This document shows positions 40,148 through 48,806 of a DNA stretch of 64,000 bases, in pieces; position 1 is the first letter of the stretch, and every line of letters starts with the position of its first letter. The notes under the pieces are model-generated. The model did no database searches and was not told the DNA's origin. It worked only from the letters and a program-made list of their open reading frames with translations. The DNA is from Serpentinimonas maccroryi (GTDB lineage Bacteria; Pseudomonadota; Gammaproteobacteria; Burkholderiales; Burkholderiaceae_C), in the NCBI RefSeq assembly GCF_000828915.1, contig NZ_AP014569.1:496001-560000 (forward strand), given 5' to 3'. The position numbers and the translations under genes are program-made.

Positions 40148-43100
40148 CTAGCCCAAGCGCTGCAGCTGCTGGCGCACTTGGGCCAGGGTGGCATCGAAGT
40201 CGGCCAGGCGTTTGCGCTCTTGCTCGAGCACGGCGGGCGGGGCTTTGGCCACGAAGGCCGGGTTGTTGAGCTTGGCTTGGGCCTTGGCGCTTTCGGCCTC
40301 GAGCCGCACCGCTTCTTTGCCTAGGCGCGTGCGTTCGGCGCCTACGTCCACCTCGACGTACAGGCACAGGCGCAGATCGCCCTGCATGGCCACAGGGGCG
40401 GCGGCGGCGGCGGCGCTCCAAGCGGTTTCGTCGGCAAAGGGGCGCACTTCGCTCAAGCGCGCCAGCGCCTGCAACTGCGGCGCCATGCGCGCCAGCCATT
40501 GGGCTTGGGCGCTGCTGTGGGCGTAGGCGTACAGCGGCAGGCGCTGCGCTGGCGACACGCCAAGCTCACCGCGCAGGTTGCGGCAGGCGTCGATCACGGC
40601 TTTGAGCTGCGCCACTTCGGCTTCGGCGGCCGGGTCGATGCGCTCGGGCTGCGCCAGTGGAAAGGGGGCGACGCTGATGCTGGCCTGGGGCAGCGGCTGG
40701 CCGTTGGCGTCTTGCGGCCAGCGCCCGGCCACGGGGGCCACGGTTTGCCACAGCGCTTCGGTGATGAAGGGGATGATGGGGTGCGCCAGCCGCAGCAGGG
40801 TTTCGAGGCTGCGGATGAGGGTGCGGCGGGTGGCGCGCTGCTGCGCCGGGCTGCCCTGTTGCAGCTGCACTTTGGCGAGCTCCAAGTACCAGTCGCAAAA
40901 CTCGTTCCAGACCAGTTCGTACACGGTTTGCGCCACGAGGTCGAGCCGGTAGTCGGCATAGCCTTGGGCCACTTCGGCTTCGGCGCGTTGCAGGCGCGAG
41001 ACGATCCAGCGGTCGGCGGCGCTGAAGTCGAGGTAGGCGCCATCGGTATGGGCGCAGCTGCTGGGGGGGTGGGCGTCTAGGCCGCAGTCGTGGCCTTCGC
41101 AGTGCATGAGCACGAAGCGGGTGGCGTTCCAGAGTTTGTTGCAGAAGTTGCGGTAGCCTTCGCAGCGTTTGCTGTCGAAGTTGATGCTGCGCCCTAGGCT
41201 GGCTAGGGCGGCGAAGGTCAGGCGCAGGGCGTCGGCGCCGTAGGCGGGGATGCCGTCGGGGAATTCGCGTTCGGTGGCTTTGCGCACGGCGGGCGCGGTT
41301 TCGGGTTTGCGCAGGCCGCTGCTGCGTTTGTCGAGCAGGGGCGCGAGTTCGATGCCGTCGATGAGGTCAACCGGGTCGAGCACGTTGCCTTCGCTTTTGC
41401 TCATTTTGCGGCCTTGGGCGTCGCGCACCAAGCCGTGGATATAGACGTGGCGAAAGGGCACCCGGCCGGTGAAGTGGGTGCTCATCATGATCATGCGCGC
41501 GACCCAGAAGAAGATGATGTCGTAGCCGGTGACGAGCACGCTGCTGGGCAGGTACAGGTCGTAGTCGGTGGGGGCGGCGCTGGCTTGGTTGGCGCTCGCG
41601 CCGGAGCCGTCGGGCCAGCCGGGGGCACTCTTGCTTAGGCGTCCTTCGGCCGCAATGGCGCTGCGAGCGCCCCCGGCTGGCCCGCCGTCTCCGGCACTTT
41701 TCCCCTCAGCCGCCTGCGGCCAGCCTAGGGTGGAAAACGGGATCAGCGCGCTGGAGTACCAGGTGTCGAGCACGTCGGGGTCGCGCACCAAGCCGGCGGC
41801 GAGCAGGGCGTCGCGCTGGCTGGGGTTGAGGCTGGCGCAGCGGGCTTCGAATTGGGCCTGGGCGGCGGCGGCGTCACGCGCCACATAGACTTGGCCCTCG
41901 AGGTCGTACCAAGCCGGGATCTGGTGCCCCCACCACAACTGGCGGCTGATGCACCAGTCTTGCAGGTTGCCCATCCACTGGTGGTAGGTGTTGACCCAGT
42001 TTTCGGGCACGAAGCGCACCGCGCCGCTGTTAACGGCGTCGATGGCTTTTTGCGCGATGCTGCGGCTGTCGGGGGTGGTGTAGTTGTTGGCGCCATCGGC
42101 TGCGTGCGCGCGCGGGGCTTGGTTGACGGCCACGAACCATTGGTCGGTGAGCATGGGCTCCACCACTTGGCCGGTGCGGGTGCAGCGCGGCACCATCAGG
42201 CGGTGTTTTTTGGTCTCGACCAGCAGCCCGGCGCTTTGCAGGTCGGCCACCACGCGCTGGCGCGCCTCGAAGCGGTCTAGGCCGCGGTAGGGCGCGGGGG
42301 CGTGGTCGTTGAGGGTGGCGTCGAGCGCGAGCACGCCGATGATGGGCAACTGGTGCCGCTGCCCGACGGCGTAGTCGTTGGCGTCGTGCGCCGGCGTGAC
42401 CTTGACCACACCGGTACCGAAGGCGCGATCGACGTAGGCGTCGGCGATGACCGGGATTTCGCGTTCGCACAGGGGCAGGCGCACGTACTGGCCCACGAGG
42501 TGCGCGTAGCGTTCGTCTTCGGGGTGCACCATCACGGCCACGTCGCCCAGCAGGGTTTCGGGGCGCGTGGTGGCCACCACCAGCTGCCCAGCGCCGCTGA
42601 CCAGCGGGTAGGCGATGTGCCAGAGCCAGCCGTCTTCTTCCTCGCTCTCGACTTCGAGGTCGGACACCGCGCTCTTGAGCACCGGGTCCCAGTTGACCAG
42701 CCGCTTGCCGCGGTAGATCAGGCCCTGCTCGTACAGGCGCACGAAGGTCTCGGTGACCACCGGCGACAGGCGCTCGTCCATGGTGAAGTACTCGCGGCTC
42801 CAGTCCACGCTGTCGCCCATGCGCCGCATCTGTTGCGTGATGGTCTGGCCGGATTGCTGTTTCCACTGCCACACGTGTTCGATGAAGCGCTGGCGCGACG
42901 CGGTTTCGGTGGCGCCGAGCTGGTGCCGGTTGCGCCCCTGGGCCTGCAACTGGCGCTCGACCACGATCTGGGTGGCGATGCCGGCGTGGTCGGTGCCCGG
43001 AACCCAGAGCGTGTTGTGGCCCAGCATGCGGTGGTAGCGCGTGAGGCTGTCCATCACGGTCTGGTTGAAGGCGTGCCCCATGTGCAAGGTGCCGGTGACG

Positions 43101-43282
43101 TTGGGCGGCGGCAACTGGATGGCAAAGGCGGGCACGCCGGCCTGCGCTTGGCCGGTGCCGCGCACGCCCGCGCGCCCCAAGCCGCGCCGCTCCCACTCTG
43201 GCCCCCAGCGCGCCTCGAGTTCGGCCGGTTGGAACGATTTGGGCAGGCTGTGCAGGCCCGGTTGGGCAGGGGTGTCAGGCAT
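40148..43282 (-). CDS. valS: Valyl-tRNA synthetase
   Basis: 1044-residue class I synthetase. The HIGH motif is [15 protein letters not shown] (near residue 58-70) and the KMSKS motif is [14 protein letters not shown] (near 627), with editing and anticodon domains plus a C-terminal coiled-coil. A roughly 50-residue insertion (about 514-565) rich in Gly/Ala/Ser lies between STLGWP and [15 protein letters not shown]; it is encoded by a palindromic element. Start ATG 43282 ([17 protein letters not shown]) matches the family; upstream in-frame codons do not. Confidence 0.97.
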   Translation of the reverse strand: MPDTPAQPGLHSLPKSFQPAELEARWGPEWERRGLGRAGVRGTGQAQAGVPAFAIQLPPPNVTGTLHMGHAFNQTVMDSLTRYHRMLGHNTLWVPGTDHAGIATQIVVERQLQAQGRNRHQLGATETASRQRFIEHVWQWKQQSGQTITQQMRRMGDSVDWSREYFTMDERLSPVVTETFVRLYEQGLIYRGKRLVNWDPVLKSAVSDLEVESEEEDGWLWHIAYPLVSGAGQLVVATTRPETLLGDVAVMVHPEDERYAHLVGQYVRLPLCEREIPVIADAYVDRAFGTGVVKVTPAHDANDYAVGQRHQLPIIGVLALDATLNDHAPAPYRGLDRFEARQRVVADLQSAGLLVETKKHRLMVPRCTRTGQVVEPMLTDQWFVAVNQAPRAHAADGANNYTTPDSRSIAQKAIDAVNSGAVRFVPENWVNTYHQWMGNLQDWCISRQLWWGHQIPAWYDLEGQVYVARDAAAAQAQFEARCASLNPSQRDALLAAGLVRDPDVLDTWYSSALIPFSTLGWPQAAEGKSAGDGGPAGGARSAIAAEGRLSKSAPGWPDGSGASANQASAAPTDYDLYLPSSVLVTGYDIIFFWVARMIMMSTHFTGRVPFRHVYIHGLVRDAQGRKMSKSEGNVLDPVDLIDGIELAPLLDKRSSGLRKPETAPAVRKATEREFPDGIPAYGADALRLTFAALASLGRSINFDSKRCEGYRNFCNKLWNATRFVLMHCEGHDCGLDAHPPSSCAHTDGAYLDFSAADRWIVSRLQRAEAEVAQGYADYRLDLVAQTVYELVWNEFCDWYLELAKVQLQQGSPAQQRATRRTLIRSLETLLRLAHPIIPFITEALWQTVAPVAGRWPQDANGQPLPQASISVAPFPLAQPERIDPAAEAEVAQLKAVIDACRNLRGELGVSPAQRLPLYAYAHSSAQAQWLARMAPQLQALARLSEVRPFADETAWSAAAAAAPVAMQGDLRLCLYVEVDVGAERTRLGKEAVRLEAESAKAQAKLNNPAFVAKAPPAVLEQERKRLADFDATLAQVRQQLQRLG
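41603..41692. mobile_element. Palindromic element inserted in valS (copy A)
   Basis: A 24-bp near-perfect inverted repeat (left GGAGCCGTCGGGCCAGCC..., right ...GGCTGGCCCGCCGTCTCC) flanks a 42-nt core (41627-41668). The core is identical, in reverse orientation, to the core of the copy at 44142-44223, while the arms differ in sequence but still pair. It keeps the valS frame open. Confidence 0.8.
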
Positions 43283-43459
43283 GGTGGGCAAGGTGCGGGC
43301 TGGGGAAGGGTTCGCGGGCGGCTGCACTGGGGCAGGGGGGTGGTCGATTTTATCGGGCTGGCGGGGGGTGGCGGGCGGGCTGGATGCGCTCAAGCTTGTG
43401 CGTCCTGCGGCCGCAACGGCGCACGGGCTGGAACTTCCTTTTGATATTGACCCTTGTGT

Positions 43460-43485
43460 GATATAACATAGCAAGGTGTTATACT
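43460..43485 (+). promoter_or_regulatory. Inverted repeat and -10 box before vapB
   Basis: GATATAACA (43460-43468) and TGTTATAC (43477-43484) form an imperfect inverted repeat overlapping a TATACT -10-like box (43480-43485), 26 bp before the antitoxin start. The surrounding DNA is AT-rich. Likely VapB/VapBC autoregulation. Confidence 0.5.
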
Positions 43486-43510
43486 GAATGCCCAACGCAC
43501 GGAGGCCGCC

Positions 43511-43747
43511 ATGCACTTCAACATCTATCTCGACGACAGCACCGGGCAGCAGCTCAACGCCATGGCACTGCAGGTGGGGCAGAGCCGCAATGCGCTGATC
43601 CGCGCTGCGGTGCGCGAGTGGCTGGCGCAGCAATCCCAGCCGCAATGGCCCCTGGCCGTGGCCAGCTTTCAGGGCCTGGCCGATGTGCCGCCCTTTGAAG
43701 CCAGCCGCGAGCGGCTCAAAGCGCCGGTGGATGATCCGCTGGCATGA
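43511..43747 (+). CDS. vapB: CopG/RHH-type antitoxin of a VapC pair
   Basis: 78-residue ribbon-helix-helix protein ([40 protein letters not shown]) with a short C-terminal toxin-binding tail ([16 protein letters not shown]). GGAGG at 43501-43505 precedes the ATG. Its stop overlaps the vapC start (ATGA). Expected to bind the operator described upstream and inhibit the PIN toxin. Confidence 0.85.
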   Translation: MHFNIYLDDSTGQQLNAMALQVGQSRNALIRAAVREWLAQQSQPQWPLAVASFQGLADVPPFEASRERLKAPVDDPLA

Positions 43748-44142
43748 AGTATCTGCTCGACACCTGCACGGTGTCCGATTTTGTCAAGGGCCAAGCGGGC
43801 GTGATGGCCCGCCTGAAGGCGACCTCACCGAAGCTGATCGTGGTCTCGGCGCTCACGCGCATGGAGATCGATTACGGGCTCGCGCTCAACAGCGAGCGCG
43901 CCCGCAAGCTGGCGCCGGTGCTCGATGCCTTGTTCTCGGTCGTCGGTACCGTGCCCTTCAACGAGGCCGACGCGCAGGCCACGGCGGCCATTCGCGCAGC
44001 GCTCAAGCTGCAGGGCCAGCCCATCGGCGCTTACGATGCGCTGATTGCCGGCACCGGCGTGGCACGCGGCCTGATCGTGGTGACCTCCAACGTGGGCGAG
44101 TTCAACCGCGTCAGCGGCTTGCAGGTCGAGAACTGGCGCTAG
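43744..44142 (+). CDS. vapC: VapC-type PIN-domain ribonuclease toxin
   Basis: 132-residue PIN RNase. Family acidic residues are seen in [14 protein letters not shown] (Asp 6), [12 protein letters not shown] (Glu) and [29 protein letters not shown] (Asp). Known VapCs cleave tRNA or rRNA. The gene is complete. Its stop codon TAG lies at 44140-44142, and its last base is the first base of a long palindrome. Confidence 0.9.
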   Translation: MKYLLDTCTVSDFVKGQAGVMARLKATSPKLIVVSALTRMEIDYGLALNSERARKLAPVLDALFSVVGTVPFNEADAQATAAIRAALKLQGQPIGAYDALIAGTGVARGLIVVTSNVGEFNRVSGLQVENWR

Positions 44143-44223
44143 CGGCGGGCGGGCTGGGTGCGCTCGCAGCGCCATTGCGGCCGAAGGACGCCTAAGCAAG
44201 AGTGCACCCAGCCCGCCCGCCGC
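44142..44223. mobile_element. Palindromic element after vapC (copy B)
   Basis: 20-bp perfect inverted repeats (GCGGCGGGCGGGCTGGGTGC and its complement) flank the same 42-nt core as copy A, here inverted (44162-44203). It could also stop vapC transcription, though it lacks a T-run. Different arms with an identical core point to selection for the folded structure. Confidence 0.8.
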
Positions 44224-44289
44224 CTTGCGCTGCCCCGATAATCGCGCATTAAGCCGAGCCCCCGCCGCAGACCAGAGGACCCTCCAGCC

Positions 44290-45060
44290 ATGTTGTTTTT
44301 GTTGTCGCCCGCCAAAGCGCTCGATTTCGAGACCCCTGCCCACAGCGCCAGCCACAGCCAGCCGCAGTTTGTGGCGCAGGCGGCCGAACTGGTGGCGCAG
44401 TTGCGCGCCCTGGCGCCGCACGAGCTGGCCGAGCTCATGGGCCTGAGCGACAAGCTGGCGGCGCTCAATGCGGCGCGCTTTCAGGCTTGGCAGCCGGTTT
44501 TTACGCCCGCCAACGCCAAGCAGGCGCTGTTGGCTTTCGACGGCGATGTGTACGATGGCTTGCAGGCGCGCACTTTGAGCGAAACCGATCTGCAATGGGC
44601 GCAACAGCATCTGTGCATCTTGAGCGGCCTGTACGGCGTGCTGCGTCCGCTCGATCTGATGCAGTCCTACCGGCTCGAAATGGGCACCCGGCTGGCCACC
44701 GCCCGGGGCAAAAACCTGGTGCAGTACTGGGGCCGCCAGATCAGCGACTACCTGAACCAGCGCGCCAGCACCGACCCGGTGCCGCTGGTCGTCAACTTGG
44801 CGAGCGAGGAATACTTCAAGGCGGTGAATGCATCGGCCCTGCAGCCGCGGGTGGTGCAGTGCGTGTTTGAGCAACTGCACGGCGGGCGCTACCGGGTCAT
44901 GGGTTTTGCCGCCAAGCGCGCGCGCGGCCTGATGATGCGCCACGCCATCGACTGCCGCGCCATCAGCCTCGAGCAGCTCAAAGCTTTCAACGCCGAAGGC
45001 TACCGCTTTGTAGCCAGCGAATCGGGGCCGGATCGGCTGGTGTTCCGCTTGCCGGCCTGA
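44290..45060 (+). CDS. yaaA: Peroxide stress protein YaaA
   Basis: 256-residue DUF328/UPF0246 protein that lowers free iron during peroxide stress in E. coli. The family blocks are MLFLLSPAKALDFE, FQAWQPVFTPANAKQALLAFDGDVYDGL, LSGLYGVLRPLDLMQSYRLEMGT and the end RAISLEQLKAFNAEGYRF. Predicted cytosolic and DNA-binding in the characterised homologue. It is 13 bp upstream of the hydroxylase gene and likely co-transcribed. Confidence 0.95.
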   Translation: MLFLLSPAKALDFETPAHSASHSQPQFVAQAAELVAQLRALAPHELAELMGLSDKLAALNAARFQAWQPVFTPANAKQALLAFDGDVYDGLQARTLSETDLQWAQQHLCILSGLYGVLRPLDLMQSYRLEMGTRLATARGKNLVQYWGRQISDYLNQRASTDPVPLVVNLASEEYFKAVNASALQPRVVQCVFEQLHGGRYRVMGFAAKRARGLMMRHAIDCRAISLEQLKAFNAEGYRFVASESGPDRLVFRLPA

Positions 45061-45073
45061 ACCGCCCACAGCC

Positions 45074-45763
45074 ATGCCCGCCAACGGCCAGCCAGCCCCC
45101 GCGCCCGCAGCCCTGCCTCAGCCCGACTGGGGCGCGGCGCAGCGCTGCTTTGATTGCGGCGATCGGTCGGTGGAGCTGCGGCTGCGCTTGCAGCACCCGC
45201 CGCTGGCGCTGTTCGATGGGCTGCTCACGCCGGCCGAGTGCGCGCAGCTGATCGAGGCCGCGCGGCCGCGGCTCAAGCGCTCGCTCACCGTGCAGACGCG
45301 CAGCGGGGGCAGCGAAATCAACCCCGACCGCACCAGCAGCGGCATGTTTTTTGGGCGCGGCGAAACCGAGCTGGTGCGACGCCTAGAGGCGCGCATTGCC
45401 CGCTTGCTGCGCTGGCCGATTGAATACGGCGAGGGTTTGCAGGTGCTGCACTACCCCGAGGGCGGCGAGTACAAGCCGCATTACGACTACTTCGACCCAG
45501 GCGAGCCCGGCACCCCCGCCCTGACGCGGCGCGGCGGCCAGCGCTTGGCCACGGTGCTGATTTACCTCAATCAGGTGCCGCGCGGCGGCGCCACGACCTT
45601 CCCCGATCTGGGGCTCGAGGTGCTGCCGCAGTGCGGGCAGGCGCTGTATTTTGCTTATGAACGCCCACACCCCAGCACCCGCACCCTGCACGGCAGCGTG
45701 CCGGTGTGGGAGGGCGAAAAGTGGATCGCCACCAAGTGGTTGCGCGAGCACACCTTTGTCTGA
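45074..45763 (+). CDS. 2-oxoglutarate/Fe(II) prolyl 4-hydroxylase-like protein
   Basis: 229-residue dioxygenase. Iron ligands are in [11 protein letters not shown] (HxD) and [19 protein letters not shown] (distal His), with the 2-oxoglutarate-binding Lys/Arg after it. A disulfide-like or metal pair CFDCGDR lies near residue 25. Bacterial homologues hydroxylate peptidyl proline, sometimes EF-Tu. The stop overlaps the queF start by one base. Confidence 0.88.
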   Translation: MPANGQPAPAPAALPQPDWGAAQRCFDCGDRSVELRLRLQHPPLALFDGLLTPAECAQLIEAARPRLKRSLTVQTRSGGSEINPDRTSSGMFFGRGETELVRRLEARIARLLRWPIEYGEGLQVLHYPEGGEYKPHYDYFDPGEPGTPALTRRGGQRLATVLIYLNQVPRGGATTFPDLGLEVLPQCGQALYFAYERPHPSTRTLHGSVPVWEGEKWIATKWLREHTFV

Positions 45764-46671
45764 TGCCCCCCTCCAGTCACACGCATAGCCCCATCCAGCC
45801 GATGTCGTCCACCTGCCCACCGCCCGATCAGTCCCCGCAGCCCCTGCTGCTCGGCCAGCCCACCGCCTACCCCGAGCGCTACGACCCCACGCTGCTGTGC
45901 CCGCTGCCGCGTGCGCCCAAGCGCGCCGAGCTGGGCGTAGGGGCCACCTTGCCCTTTCTGGGGGCCGATCTGTGGACGGCTTACGAGCTCAGCTGGCTCA
46001 ATGCGCGCGGCAAGCCGCAGCTGGCGATCGTGCATTTCACCGTGCCCTGCGAGACGCCGCAGCTGATCGAGAGCAAATCGTTCAAGCTCTACCTCAACAG
46101 CTACAACCAGAGCGTGTTCGACAGCGCCGAAGCGGTGCAGCAGCGCCTGCGCCAGGATTTGACCGAGGCGCTGTGGCGCGGCAGCGAGCGCAGCGGCGGC
46201 GTGGGCGTGCGCCTGCTGCGCCCGGCGCAGTTTGGTCAGGAGCGCTTGCAAGCGCTCGAGGGCCTGAGCCTGGACCGACTGGATGAGGAGTGCAGCGACT
46301 ACGAGCCCGCCCCGCAGCACCTGCAGGCCGACACCAGCCAAGCCGTGGTGCAAGAGGTGCTGACCAGCGACCTGCTCAAAAGCAACTGCCCCGTGACCGG
46401 CCAGCCCGACTGGGCCAGCGTGCAGATCGCCTACAGTGGGGCACCGATCGACCAAGCAGGCCTGCTGCGCTACCTTGTGAGCTTCAGGCAGCACACCGGT
46501 TTTCACGAGCAATGCGTGGAGCGCATCTACCTCGACATCTGGCAGCGCTGCCGCCCGCTCAAGCTCAGCGTCTATGCGCGCTACACGCGCCGCGGCGGGC
46601 TCGACATCAACCCCTGGCGCTGCAGCCACCCGCAGCAGCCGCCCGAGCCGGTGCGCACGGCGCGCCAATAG
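45763..46671 (+). CDS. queF: NADPH-dependent 7-cyano-7-deazaguanine reductase QueF
   Basis: 302-residue, two-T-fold QueF that reduces preQ0 to preQ1 in queuosine synthesis. Substrate/NADPH motif: [15 protein letters not shown]; nucleophilic Cys in [16 protein letters not shown] (near 208); C-terminal [12 protein letters not shown]. The ATG at 45763 overlaps the previous stop; an in-frame ATG at 45802 ([10 protein letters not shown]) fits the family length equally well. The product supplies the substrate base that GluQ (6047-7081) later modifies in tRNA-Asp. Confidence 0.95.
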   Translation: MPPSSHTHSPIQPMSSTCPPPDQSPQPLLLGQPTAYPERYDPTLLCPLPRAPKRAELGVGATLPFLGADLWTAYELSWLNARGKPQLAIVHFTVPCETPQLIESKSFKLYLNSYNQSVFDSAEAVQQRLRQDLTEALWRGSERSGGVGVRLLRPAQFGQERLQALEGLSLDRLDEECSDYEPAPQHLQADTSQAVVQEVLTSDLLKSNCPVTGQPDWASVQIAYSGAPIDQAGLLRYLVSFRQHTGFHEQCVERIYLDIWQRCRPLKLSVYARYTRRGGLDINPWRCSHPQQPPEPVRTARQ

Positions 46672-46688
46672 GGTGGGGTGGCTGGGTC

Positions 46689-46729
46689 TTGACAAGGACC
46701 TGTGCGTTGGATTTAACAACATTTGTTAA
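46689..46729 (+). promoter_or_regulatory. parDE promoter and palindromic operator
   Basis: TTGACA (46689-46694) is followed after 17 bp by a TTTAAC -10-like box (46712-46717). The perfect palindrome TTAACAA-CAT-TTGTTAA (46713-46729) overlaps it, as expected for a ParD operator. AGGAGA at 46735-46740 is the ribosome site. Confidence 0.7.
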
Positions 46730-46747
46730 CAGTTAGGAGAATCTGCG

Positions 46748-47017
46748 ATGCCGACCAGTGTGGCCCTCAGCCCCCATTTTGAAACCTTCATCCGCCAGCA
46801 GGTAGAGGCGGGCCGCTTCAACAACGCCAGCGAGGTGGTGCGCGCTGGGCTGCGCCTGCTCGAAGAGCGCGAAGCCGAACAAGCCGCCAAGCTGCAGGCC
46901 CTACGCGAGGCGATTGCCGTGGGCTTGGCCAGTGGGCCGTGCCTGTCAGAGGCGGAGGTTTTTGACCGCCTAGAGGCCAAGTTTCTCGCGCTGGCCGAAG
47001 CGGCCGAAAGAGTTTGA
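46748..47017 (+). CDS. parD: ParD-type RHH antitoxin
   Basis: 89-residue ParD/CC2985-type antitoxin: MPTSVALSPHFETFIRQQVEAGRFNNASEVVRAGLRLLEERE is the ribbon-helix-helix dimer, and the remaining helix binds toxin. The stop overlaps the ParE start (TGATG). The promoter/operator just upstream is well formed. Confidence 0.92.
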   Translation: MPTSVALSPHFETFIRQQVEAGRFNNASEVVRAGLRLLEEREAEQAAKLQALREAIAVGLASGPCLSEAEVFDRLEAKFLALAEAAERV

Positions 47018-47310
47018 TGCAATTGGTGTTTTTGCCCAAGGCCGAGCAGGATCTGGAGGCCATCGGTGACTACATCGCGCTAAACAACCCACGCCGTGCC
47101 GCCAGTTTTGTGCGCGAGTTGCAAGCGCAGTGCCGCAAGCAGGCCAAGTCGCCCAAAGCCTACAGGCCACGGCCAGAGCTCGGCAAAGGTCTGCGCTCAT
47201 GCGCCCACGGCAACTACCTCATTCTCTACGCAGAGAGCGACCGACTGGTGCAGATCGTGCGCATCCTGCACGGCGCGATGGATATCGAGGCGCAGTTTGC
47301 AGAAAACTAA
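47017..47310 (+). CDS. parE: ParE/RelE-superfamily toxin
   Basis: 97-residue toxin starting MQLVFLPKAEQDLEAIGDYIALNNPRRAASFVRELQAQCRK and ending LVQIVRILHGAMDIEAQF, both typical of ParE, which poisons gyrase or topoisomerase IV. ATG 47017 is used; a TTG one codon earlier is less likely. The locus appears complete and sits alone between queF and the CoA-transferase genes. Confidence 0.92.
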   Translation: MQLVFLPKAEQDLEAIGDYIALNNPRRAASFVRELQAQCRKQAKSPKAYRPRPELGKGLRSCAHGNYLILYAESDRLVQIVRILHGAMDIEAQFAEN

Positions 47311-47409
47311 AAAATCAGGATCAGGCCACGAACTCCCGTGCAGCGGCATCGGCCCTAGCCCCGCAGCCCCCGTACAATTCGTGCCCATCAACTACACACA
47401 GGAGCGTGC

Positions 47410-48114
47410 ATGAACAAGGTCTATCCCAGTGCGGCGGCGGCGCTGCAGGGCGTGGTGGCCGATGGGCAACTGATCGCGGTGGGCGGCTTTGGCCTGTGCG
47501 GCATCCCCGAGGCGCTGATTGACGCGCTGCGCGACAGCGGCGTGCGCGACCTGACGGTGATCTCCAACAACGCTGGGGTCGATGGCTTTGGCTTGGGCAA
47601 GCTGCTCGAGACGCGCCAGATTCGCAAGATGATTTCGTCTTATGTGGGCGAAAACAAAGAATTTGAGCGCCAGTATTTGGCCGGCGAGCTCGAGCTCGAG
47701 TTCACCCCGCAGGGCACCCTGGCCGAAAAACTGCGCGCTGGTGGCGCCGGCATCCCGGCGTTTTTCACCAAAACCGGCGTCGGCACCCTGGTGGCCGAGG
47801 GCAAAGAGCTGCGCGACTTCGACGGCTCCACCTATGTGATGGAGCGCGCCCTGCGGCCCGACGTGGCGCTGGTCAAGGCCGACGTGGCCGACCTGTCGGG
47901 CAACCTGCGCTTTCACCTCACGGCGCGCAACTTCAACCCGGCCGCGGCCATGGCCGGCAAGCTGTGCATCGTCGAGGTCGAGCGCATCGTGGCCACCGGC
48001 GACATCGCCCCCGACGACGTGCACCTGCCCGGCATCTACGTGCACCGCATCGTGCACAACCCCACGCCCGAAAAGCGCATCGAAAAGCGCACCACCCGCG
48101 ACCGCAAATTCTGA
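47410..48114 (+). CDS. 3-oxoacid CoA-transferase subunit A
   Basis: 234-residue alpha subunit of a succinyl-CoA:3-ketoacid-type CoA-transferase, used in acetoacetate or beta-ketoacid metabolism. The CoA-binding signature [16 protein letters not shown] (residues 25-40) and [16 protein letters not shown] are present. AGGAG at 47400-47404 is the ribosome site. The partner subunit B begins 17 bp downstream. Confidence 0.93.
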   Translation: MNKVYPSAAAALQGVVADGQLIAVGGFGLCGIPEALIDALRDSGVRDLTVISNNAGVDGFGLGKLLETRQIRKMISSYVGENKEFERQYLAGELELEFTPQGTLAEKLRAGGAGIPAFFTKTGVGTLVAEGKELRDFDGSTYVMERALRPDVALVKADVADLSGNLRFHLTARNFNPAAAMAGKLCIVEVERIVATGDIAPDDVHLPGIYVHRIVHNPTPEKRIEKRTTRDRKF

Positions 48115-48131
48115 CACTGCAGGAGCCCCTC

Positions 48132-48770
48132 ATGCCTTGGACCCAAGACCAGATGGCCGCCCGCGCGGCGCAAGAATTGCACGACGGCTTTTACGTCAAC
48201 CTAGGCATCGGCATCCCGACGCTGGTGGCCAACCACGTGCCCGACCACATCGAGGTCTGGCTGCAGAGCGAAAACGGCATGCTCGGCATCGGCCCCTTCC
48301 CCTACGAGGACGAAGTGGATGCCGACCTGATCAACGCCGGCAAACAGACCGTGACCACCATCAAGGGCTCGTCGATCTTTGGCAGCCACGACAGCTTTGC
48401 CATGATTCGCGGCGGCAAGATCAACCTCTCGATCTTGGGCGCGATGCAAGTCACCGGCAGCGGCGATTTGGCCAACTGGATGATTCCGGGCAAGATGGTC
48501 AAGGGCATGGGCGGCGCCATGGACTTGGTGGCCGGCGTGCCGCGCGTGGTGGTGCTGATGGAGCACGTGGCGCGCAAAAAAGACGGCAGCACCGACCTGA
48601 AAATCATCCCGCAATGCACCCTGCCGCTCACCGGCAAGGGGGTGGTGAACCGCATCATCACCGACCTGGGGGTGATGGACGTGACCCCTGAAGGCCTCAA
48701 GCTGGTGGAGCTGGCCGAGGGCGTGACCCGCGACGAAATCCAGAGCAAAACCGGGGTGCCGCTGCTCTGA
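48132..48770 (+). CDS. 3-oxoacid CoA-transferase subunit B
   Basis: 212-residue beta subunit. [16 protein letters not shown] and the catalytic [12 protein letters not shown] motif, whose Glu forms the acyl-enzyme, are intact, followed by [30 protein letters not shown] 48132 follows AGGAG at 48121-48125. It forms the active heterodimer with the preceding gene. Confidence 0.94.
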   Translation: MPWTQDQMAARAAQELHDGFYVNLGIGIPTLVANHVPDHIEVWLQSENGMLGIGPFPYEDEVDADLINAGKQTVTTIKGSSIFGSHDSFAMIRGGKINLSILGAMQVTGSGDLANWMIPGKMVKGMGGAMDLVAGVPRVVVLMEHVARKKDGSTDLKIIPQCTLPLTGKGVVNRIITDLGVMDVTPEGLKLVELAEGVTRDEIQSKTGVPLL

Positions 48771-48806
48771 ACCTTTGGGGGCGGGCTGCTCCACGCCGGG
48801 CCCCCA

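Noticed and set aside
44142-44223. Ordinary rho-independent terminator of vapC
   Set aside because: No T-run follows and the 42-nt loop is shared with an element inside valS, so it is better described as a repeat element that may also terminate.
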